This document shows, one piece after another, positions 56,901 through 64,000 of a DNA stretch of 64,000 nt. Below the pieces are notes generated by a model that was not told the DNA's origin, searched no databases, and worked only from the letters and a program-made list of their open reading frames with translations. The translations under genes and the position numbers were made by a program. The DNA is from Anaspis maculata (lineage: Eukaryota; Arthropoda; Insecta; Coleoptera; Scraptiidae): positions 125,367,050 through 125,431,049 of the forward strand of contig OX421961.1 of assembly GCA_949128115.1 (NCBI GenBank). The letters are read 5' to 3'. Position 1 is the stretch's first letter; each line of letters opens with the position of its first letter.

Positions 56901-58110
56901 CAATAACTAATATAGAGCTCTTCAAAGTTGAGAATAAAATATCGTTTTTCCCACATATCATTTTCACACCGTTGAATTAATACGTCAAAATCCTTCACGA
57001 CAGTTTTTGGAGATTCACTCAACAATCACGCATACAAAATTTAGGGGAAATTGGTTCTATGGTGTGGAAATTACGCGGGAAGAACGACATTTGTTTTAGC
57101 TATTTTCGAAGGCAAATTATCAAAAAATCCCTAAAAATTTTAAGATATTGACATAAACTTACGTTTATTTGGCTTAAAAGTTCTGAAATTTGGCTCACAA
57201 TTCATTTAAATAGTGCCAGACTTCAATTTGAGTTTCAAAATCCCTGGTTTTGAAAGAGATTATCTCCTCGAAGAACAAATTCAATCAAATTTGTGAAATT
57301 TTCTAGTCAAAAAAACGGAAGTTTAGGTCAGTATCATAGGATTTTTGTCAGTTTTTTGACAATTTGCCTTTGGAAATAACACTGTGGGATATATTCGTAC
57401 TCAGAATAAGAAACTACAGCGATTGCTATTCGATTGAACACGGTGTGGCATCAACAAAAAAAGTTTTTTGCTACACCCTGTATATTGTAGATTGTAAAAT
57501 ACTGTGGTTCCCAATTTTGAAACCTACGGGAAAAATTCTTTAAGAAAATTTTTTCTTTTTCAAATTATGTCTAAGGGCAGGAAGAAGATAAACGACAAGG
57601 AAAAATTGACGAAAAACAAGTCTGTCATCCACCGAAAATCCAAAGACGGCCGCCCCCTGAAGTAGAGGAGTTGATTTTCAGTGATTTATTATCATAGCCT
57701 TTATGCACCGGCGTTTTACTGTGAGTGACTGAACCGAAATAAATCATCATGATTTGAATTATCGCGCTCAATCGACTTTCCATTATCATGATAATCATGT
57801 CATGATATAGGAATTTCAGTTTTTCATCAATGCTGTTTAATAAATTGATCGCTTCCTGAGTGCATCGCACCCACCCAGTAATAACGTGAGAGCTTTCAAA
57901 CGGCCTTTGCGACAACGTTTCTCACTCAAGAGTTTCACAATAAAAGAGGTGATGCGAAATTCGCTATTAGGTATACCTATACCATCATACCTACTACCCT
58001 CGCTGATACCTATCTACTCCAATTTAGAACGGAGCGCACCGATTTTTCTTGACACACCAAAACTTTTCCTAAACTAAATTTTCAACTCACTCTCAACAAA
58101 GTAGGTAAGC
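56901..58110. other. Unrecognised DNA
   Basis: One CACCCTGTATA motif at about 57,473-57,482 has no visible mirror. 57,640-57,900 is richer in TCATGATAATCATG-like short palindromes. No supported gene. Short TATACCTATACC tracts lie at 57,970-58,015. Confidence 0.4.
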
Positions 58111-58475
58111 TACCGAGAGTTCATAAATTAAATGGGTCAAGGGTGCCTGTGAATTCAAAAACGTCTGTCGAAACTAGCGTAATCTTTTTGTAATAAATTT
58201 GTCAAACTTTGACAAGTTACGTCCTATATTATTGATCTCTGATCTGCCATAAGTGCACAAGAATACTTCAAGTTCGAAAATACTCCTCGATCATGTAGGT
58301 TTTGTGCCCTGTCATGAAAACCACATTCAAAATGTTCTGAAAACGAAAACTGCGACTGGTTTGACAAATTACGATAACCAAAAAATTACAGACATCAAAT
58401 GAACGATGCTAGTTCCGACAGATGTTTTTGAAGTCACAGGCACCCTTGACCCATTTAATTAATGAACGCTCGGTA
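58111..58475. mobile_element. TA-flanked MITE, 365 bp
   Basis: Starts TACCGAG(A)GTTCAT...AAATGGGTCAAGGGTGCC and ends with the complement. The paired arms are about 75 bp long, and the middle also pairs weakly. TA at each end fits a TA target. No internal ORF. Confidence 0.85.
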
Positions 58476-58521
58476 TAAAGATATAACTTATAAATAGCTC
58501 AGTGACAGAGCGTCAATAATA

Positions 58522-59600
58522 TACAGTGTGTTCCACTGACACATCAGAACAGTACCACGTATGGAATCCCGAATCTTTTACGAAGCCCACCATACAATTA
58601 ATTTTCAAGTACTGATATTATGTTTAAAAATAAATTGGTTGATATCAAACCAGAACACACAAAGGTATCTTTATTTGAATACTTTTAAACACTTTGGAAC
58701 TCAATAGTGTTGCATCTTCTTGCCTGCACAAGAGCACACAAGCCACGAATCAGCCTTCGAAAAGCTTCTTGTGAAATACAGTTCCATTCTCAAATTAGAG
58801 CCTGTGCCAACTCTCCGGTTGTAACTGGAGAATTTGGATGTTTCCCAGACGTTTCCGAAGACGTCTCCCTAATTGATCCTGAACATGTTCAATCGGATTC
58901 ATGTCTGGACTGCACGCGGGCCAATCCATTTTATGAATATTCTGATCATCAAGATAGTCAGTGACGATTCAAGCGGTAGGTCTGGTATTATTTTGCGTGA
59001 AGATAAAAGTGTTGCCAATAACATTCGCTTGTGGGATCACTTTACGCTGTAGTGATCATTTGTCTCTAATTCTTGTTTTTCTTGCCCTTACGAGATCTAT
59101 CCTTGAAATTATATTCAATTTGAATTGTACCTACATTTGGCTAAGAAATAAAAAGCCTTTATTAATTATTATCCTTATTATTATCTTCTTGAAGGCGTGC
59201 AGTACACGTCCGATTCCGAAGATCTTGCAATCGCAGAAAACGTTCATCTTCAGTAGTTTTTCTTCTTCGATCTGTACCACGGCGTCTCGTCACGGTATCT
59301 GTTTCTCTGTACCTCTATACCAGAGAAAAATGATTCTTGAGGACTCACCTTGTACACATAACAGAAATTCAATACATATCCAGTCCAGTGGTTGATATTT
59401 TTTTCTCAATAATCAGAACATGTCACCAACAGTTTACTAAATCTCTTGAAAGAACGAAGCTAGAGAAGAGTTCTAAGAATCACCCTTTGATCTTTCATAT
59501 CTTGGAAAAAGTCGAGGATTTTTTCAATTTTTTTTTGTGGGCTCCCTAAAAGATTCAGTATACGTAGTACTGTTCCCTCGACTGTTCCGGTGCGACAATT
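58522..59600 (-). mobile_element. Decayed Tc1-like element
   Basis: The left end carries GAACAGTACCACGTATGGAA (about 58,547-58,566) and AATCTTTT. The right end at about 59,551-59,576 is the mirror (GAACAGTACTACGTATACTG and AATCTTTT when reversed). Between them lies a minus-strand Tc1 transposase with a large internal deletion. The outermost few bases are not certain. Confidence 0.8.
58690..59340 (-). pseudogene. Tc1-like transposase remnant
   Basis: Read on the minus strand: an N-terminal helix-turn-helix segment (TTEDERFLRLQDLRNRT, about 59,190-59,260) binds the inverted repeats in relatives. It is followed after only about 140 bp by the catalytic part, VIPQANVIGNTFIFTQNNTR (about 58,975-59,040), a stop, IVTDYLDDQNIHKMDWP and CSPDMNPIEHV (about 58,883-58,930). 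Intact Tc1 transposases have about 160 residues between these parts, so the middle is deleted. The usual QQDNARPH reads TQNNTRPT, losing the second catalytic aspartate, while the glutamate of NPIEH is kept. The C-terminus decays near 58,690. Confidence 0.88.
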
Positions 59601-61018
59601 AAAAGACACTTTATACCTATTGTGTCAAACTAAAATTGTTCCGTTCAGGTTCAATAGTAACTTCAAGTTCGGGAAGAAGTATACCTATACCTAGTTAATG
59701 ACCTGGTTCAGGAAACGGCTAGATTTCCAAAAGTTCGACTTTATCAATCTACCCCTCGAATTAAACTAATGACACTTCATTCAACTTCTTTTCGGCTTCC
59801 GCGGCCGATAAGAATTAATTGGTACCCAAGCCGCTTCGCCAGCTTGATAAAATTAAAAGTTTCAACTACGTAATTTTTCAGCGCGTTCCCTCTAGGGTTG
59901 AAATTTTTCTCTAAGCTAGAGGGTTTCTTAATTAACTAATCCACATAACTACGTGGGTATACCCAAGTAGCTGAGTATTCAAGTTTCCAGAGGGGCAATT
60001 TGCACATCACGCTAGCACAAAAAATTGGCGGCGAAAATGCAAAGCGAGCACCAATTACTGACCTTTAATTGTGCGGCTCCGGATTACAACAAAGCACCAC
60101 GCTTCCTTTTCCGGTTAGCAGGAACTATAGAAATCGCACATCCCATCGTCATATCGCACACCGATCTGCTACCACACCACCACTGTGTTTTGCATAAATT
60201 CTGTTTTTTTAACAAACAAAAAAAAAACAACAACCCAACCGTATCTCGGTTCTTTTCCCGAAACGGTGCAAGCCGGCCAACCAAACCGGGAGAAAATCCC
60301 TACATTTCGGCAGGATCCTGCCGGGATAAGGACCAGGTGTTCCTGCGAGAGCGCGCGTTTCGGAACAGCGTGAGAGAATGCGATGTGTGTGTGTGTGTCT
60401 GCACGGCACCGGCTCCCACGACAATCGCGGCCGAAATAAACATCTGACCGCAGGAGTCTGGGTCTGGGGGTCTACCTACGACGGCATGGTCTCTCCGCTG
60501 GATGGTGCGCAATCGCGTTTCCAGTTTTACCAACAATAGGGTCATACACCCACGATTCATCTCTTTGAATGCATTATCCATTGAGTTGCGTAAATAACAG
60601 GGTACCAACATTTACATACATCATCCTACATGCAACTATAATATAACAAACACGGCAGTGCACACACACACATCACGGCCCAACAACAGAGAAAAAGAAA
60701 AGCCGTATGACCGCTTTCCGATCGTTTATACCGCTATCCGGTCCGTCAAAAGCCATACCTACAGAGTTTTTGGCTTTGAAATTTGTAAGTTGTAAGTGAA
60801 AGCGCGAGCGAAATCTCAAGCGCCAACGCTGGAGTGATTCCCAGATATCAGAATCGAGTCCAGGCAGAGTGCGAGGAATTGGTGGGTACTACTGCGGGCA
60901 AAGAAAAATGTCAGATACCTAATAAATAATCATGCACGTGGGCAAAATCGAAGTACAATTTTTGTTTTGATCAGTGTCACAGCTTGACATCCGCCAAACA
61001 ATCATGTTCTATGTATAC
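59601..61018. other. Single-copy GC-richer DNA with a GT microsatellite
   Basis: 60,000-60,560 is GC- and CpG-richer than its flanks. A (GT)n tract lies at about 60,383-60,400 and a short (CA)n at 60,660-60,671. Overlapping ORFs on both strands (up to 140 codons at 60,025-60,447) lack recognisable domains. It is possibly the 5' region or regulatory DNA of a host gene; that is not shown by the sequence. Confidence 0.4.
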
Positions 61019-61150
61019 ATACAGGTTGTTTCAGCGATGATAGCAAAAAATCTGTTGTGGGGCGACACAAAACTTTCCCGGCGGTATCCAGGGACGTCAG
61101 TAATGAATTTGATCTAAGCGTCCCTTCGGGAAAGTGGGACTTGATGGAGA
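61019..61150 (+). repeat. Rep-B, fullest copy
   Basis: Begins TACAGGTTGTTTCAGCGATG, then AAAAAATCTGTTGTGGGGCG, ACTTTCCCGGCGGTATCCAG and GCGTCCCTTCGGG. Shared with 6.17, 27.24 and 28.4 kb. Confidence 0.7.
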
Positions 61151-61269
61151 AGTTGATTGGAAACGTTCCAGTGAGTTGAGCGTTTAGCGAGCATCCTGCA
61201 TCCATTGTCGGGCCGACAGATCAAAGTGACAGGCTCTTAGGTTTTCACGGTGATGAAATATTTCGAAAG

Positions 61270-62310
61270 GTAGAACTAGGAAGCTAACTGTTGTGATATC
61301 TCAAGAATGCAATGCTAGTTCCTTATTAAAATTTTTGTTCCTACTTTAGACATGATGATGAAATTACACAAACTTGACTGACAACTTTCTGCATCTGTGT
61401 GTCAAATTTCAACTCTATATCTTCAATTTCAAGCTTGGGCAGACAAGCCCAGACCCAATGTGCCATCTGAGGGCTTCTAAACTAAATCATCTACCCAAAG
61501 TCTAATTAGGTCATTCCAGGCTGAACTTATGCTTTCGTACCTGATTTCGATTTAATCCGATCAACAATTTGGTAGTTATCGTAGCAGAACCGTTTAATTT
61601 GCGCGATCGCATTATGAATTAGGTACAATATGATGATAGAATTCAAAAGATAGAACTAGAGGTAGTTAACTGTTGTGATATCTCAAGAATGCAATGCTAG
61701 TTCCACACAAGGACGTTTACGCAGTCCCAACAACACTTGAAGACACAATTAATTGGGGCGCACTGTTGCCTTTAATGATGCAACCTAAATTATTGTTTGA
61801 AAAATAACCGGTGAAAATCAGTCGCGGATTGAAAACCTGGGGCAGAGTTCTAATTAATTGCAATTCAGTGGCCCCCAAGTGGTGACCTTAGAAATGAGAC
61901 TTCGAGCCCATCAAGAAGTTAGGTCCGAGCCACACCTGAAGGCACGATAGTTCCGAAAACTAAAAAAAGGGGGGCTCAGTGGGGCTCCAAGAGACACCCG
62001 TAGACACCAGGAGCCTAAAGGGCCTCAACGAACCCAAGAAGACACAAGGCCGCAGTTTTGGCCTGAAACGGCAAAATCTGATGGACACAGATGGGAGCCC
62101 CATCAGGGTCTTAAACGGTAGACACCATGGGGATGGGGCCCTGGTACCGAATCAAATAAGGGAACTGCACACATTACAGTTTGTACATATACGTCAATGG
62201 CATGAGCATACTGGAGTTGCTAAAGCTACAGAAAACACAAGGGGGTTTACGGAGCCCCAAACAACACAAAGGATCGGTTCGCACTGTTGCCTCAAATGAT
62301 GCAAGAAGAT
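61270..62310 (+). repeat. Two interspersed direct-repeat pairs
   Basis: A segment containing AACTGTTGTGATATCTCAAG occurs at about 61,270-61,322 and 61,651-61,704. A second segment containing CGCACTGTTGCCT and AATGATGCAA occurs at about 61,704-61,790 and 62,232-62,305. The first copy of the second follows directly on the second copy of the first. A 106-codon ORF at 61,979-62,299 spans unrecognised sequence. Confidence 0.65.
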
Positions 62311-62349
62311 ACTAAAGAAAACACCGAGAACCTGCCGAGAACAGCGTTC

Positions 62350-63065
62350 ATGTTGTCACTTTGACATTGATACAATTCGTAAAAAAAATGTAGTTACCTA
62401 CCGGTTTGGTTGCCATGTTGCTAAAAAAATTGAATAGGCCAAAAATCGAGGAACAGGCAAGCCCGGCTGAATTCGGCCAGGCCAAACTTTGAAAATTCAT
62501 AGCGCTCGGCTGGTGAATGATGGGGAACTCCAACTTCAGCATTAGCTTGATTCTTTGGTAATGTTGCTTCCTGCCGGGTTTGGTCAACATCTGTCGTATA
62601 GATTTTGAATAATTAAATGGCAAAGTTCCAGACTTTGATATTTTTTATAATTTGACAGATAACAGGTAGGAAAATATTTTTAACTGTTCTGAATACAGTT
62701 CTTCAAGGGCTTTCAAATGACATATTGCAAGTCAAGTTCCGTGAGATGCAGCTTCTGTCATTTGCTGATAGTGACACTTTTGTTTGACAGATGACAGCCA
62801 AAAACTAATCCGGTCATTCCAGGGCAAAACCATGTCTGCATATCAAGTTTTAAATCGATCGGATAAACGGTTCGGCAGTTATCGTGGAAGATCACATACA
62901 CACACACACACACACACACCACAGACAGACATCTTCTGGAAATGGTCTTAATCGACTTGAGGGACCTCAAAATGGATATATCCGGTGAAATCTCAAAAAA
63001 AAATTTCTGCACCATTACAATACTTTCCCTCCATGTTGGTGGGGCCGGGAAAGTAAAATTCAACT
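62350..63065 (-). repeat. Rep-A, full reverse copy with CA microsatellite
   Basis: The reverse complement aligns in order with 21,770-22,400: an AATTTTACTTTCCCGGCCCC start, GATTAAGACCATTTCCAGAA, a (TG)n tract (here 62,891-62,920 as CA), CCGATCGATTTAAAACTTG, AGTTTTTGGCTGTCATC and the CAGCCGAGCGCTATGA segment. It helps define Rep-A limits. A 113-codon minus-strand ORF across the (TG)n tract is not recognised. Confidence 0.85.
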
Positions 63066-63496
63066 GCAAGTAAAGTGCTCGCCAATTGAAATGGTCCACC
63101 CAAAAAAATTAGTCACATTCAAAGTGACATAACTCTTGAATGAATGAACTATATTGAATCGTTTCATGTTTTCTAATTAGCTCACGGATTGGATTACAAC
63201 ATGTCATGGGTCGTTTTTGGTACAGGTGTTTCGTATCAGTTATACAGGGTGCTCAATCAGGTACTGCAAAAATGGAAAAGTTTGAACTGGTCCCATTTCA
63301 CAAAAAATGGTTTTTGGTTTTTTTCCAAGTGTTTCAGGAAAGATGTTGTTCCGATACCTTGAGGTAGTTTTCAAAATTTTGGGTCTATCTTCTCCAGTTA
63401 CACAGTGATCTCCAAAATGCAACCTTCTGGTCTGGCATTAAATCTATTCCAATTGTTGGTTGATTTTGGAAAATAAGGACTCTTGTTGAAGCTTAA
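63066..63496. other. Unrecognised DNA
   Basis: Contains TACAGGGTGCTCAATCAGG at 63,243, a likely element end whose partner may lie outside the window. No gene. Confidence 0.4.
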
Positions 63497-63800
63497 GACT
63501 CAGACAAGAAGGTTCGAGGATCGAAACTGACTGGAGACCAAAATTTTGAAAGAGCGAAGGAATCATTCGATGGCGAAAATAATGATGGGAAGGAGGATTT
63601 GATCCGGCATATGCGGGACAAACTAGCACTCTCGGAAAGATTTTAAGACCAGCAGGAACAGAGAATTGGAGAACTCAAAATGATGATAGACCTTCTGCAG
63701 CTTGACCGAAAAGACCGAAAAAATTGTCCACCTGCATCCTTGATGAAAAAAGAGGGATCCGAGGAGTCCAGGAGGAAACCTGCTACACAGAGCAATACGA
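63497..63800 (+). pseudogene. Coding-like remnant, unknown protein
   Basis: One frame is open from 63,497 to a single TAA at 63,644 and then to the repeat at 63,801. It is hydrophilic and charged, with segments KLTGDQNFERAKESF, DLIRHMRDKLAL and RIGELKMMIDLLQLDRKD, the last two helix- or coiled-coil-like. The KL-x-GD start loosely echoes Rep-C's KLAGDHD. It could be part of a retroelement gag or ORF1-type protein; it is not identified. Confidence 0.3.
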
Positions 63801-64000
63801 TATCAATCAATCAATCAATCTTTATTCGTGCTATTATGTACAAAATAACATTTACACCCGTCAAAATATAACAAACAAACAAAAAATGAGATAAGGTAAT
63901 AAAGTAGGTAAATACTTGAATGGCAAATAAACAAATAATTTTTGGTATGTAGGTACCTAAATCTAACTTACAAACTCAAAGGATAGAAATTCGGCTATTG
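63801..64000 (-). mobile_element. 3' end of a non-LTR retrotransposon (runs off window)
   Basis: On the minus strand the sequence reaches AATAAAG (complement of 63,820-63,826) and ends in a (TTGA)n tract (complement of 63,801-63,820). Simple-repeat tails after a poly(A)-like signal are typical of some insect non-LTR elements and related SINEs. The body lies beyond 64,000; no protein is visible. Confidence 0.5.

Noticed and set aside
56893..57482. Possible 0.59 kb element between two CACCCTGTA motifs
   Set aside because: Both motifs are in the same orientation and the sequence between shows no convincing inverted pairing.

Overview
This window looks like a stretch of a repeat-rich arthropod nuclear chromosome, most likely insect. 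No intact host gene can be supported. The evidence for a eukaryotic source is sparse, short, unordered ORFs; splice-like signals; microsatellites; and decayed eukaryotic mobile elements of the BEL/Pao, Tc1, mariner, hAT and non-LTR types. Short TAGGTA/ACCTATACC tracts and TACAGGGTG-ended repeats recur and suit an insect. The order is a guess, and I do not name a species.

Layout. 1-8 kb: copies of a dispersed repeat (called Rep-A here) on both strands, a 1 kb inverted repeat at 2.2-3.2 kb, and an older fold-back at 4.9-6.0 kb split by a hAT-type MITE (8 bp target duplication). 8-11 kb: single-copy sequence. 11.15-14.93 kb: a satellite array of about 51 bp monomers, each with a short hairpin, arranged in higher-order blocks. 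16.9-21.05 kb: a 5'-truncated, multiply broken BEL/Pao retrotransposon with zinc knuckle, protease, reverse transcriptase, RNase H-like region, integrase, DUF5641-like tail and a possible short LTR. 21.7-25.7 kb: Rep-A split by a 2.1 kb near-perfect palindrome. 26-37 kb: a lone candidate exon and three more large fold-backs, two of them 8 bp apart. 37-46 kb: a GAGAC-rich element, a 0.58 kb fold-back, a second hAT MITE, a tandem 49 bp repeat, a 10 bp minisatellite and its associated repeat. 48.7-57 kb: four more fold-backs, one a 2.46 kb head-to-head palindrome whose arms both carry a decayed mariner transposase. 58-64 kb: a small TA-flanked MITE, an internally deleted Tc1 element, GC-richer single-copy DNA, Rep-A in reverse, and the 3' end of a non-LTR element.

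No genes act together as a pathway here. The organising theme is fold-back architecture: at least a dozen inverted repeats of 0.12-2.5 kb, many with TACAGGGTG at ends or at nested internal positions. The palindromes at 22.5-24.6 kb and 31.0-33.3 kb belong to one family: they share outer termini and the same offset of about 155 bp to the first TACAGGGTG. Such palindromes could make long double-stranded RNA if transcribed; that is inference.

Limits: all alignments were made by eye, boundaries without a target duplication are good to roughly 10-50 bp, and no database was consulted.
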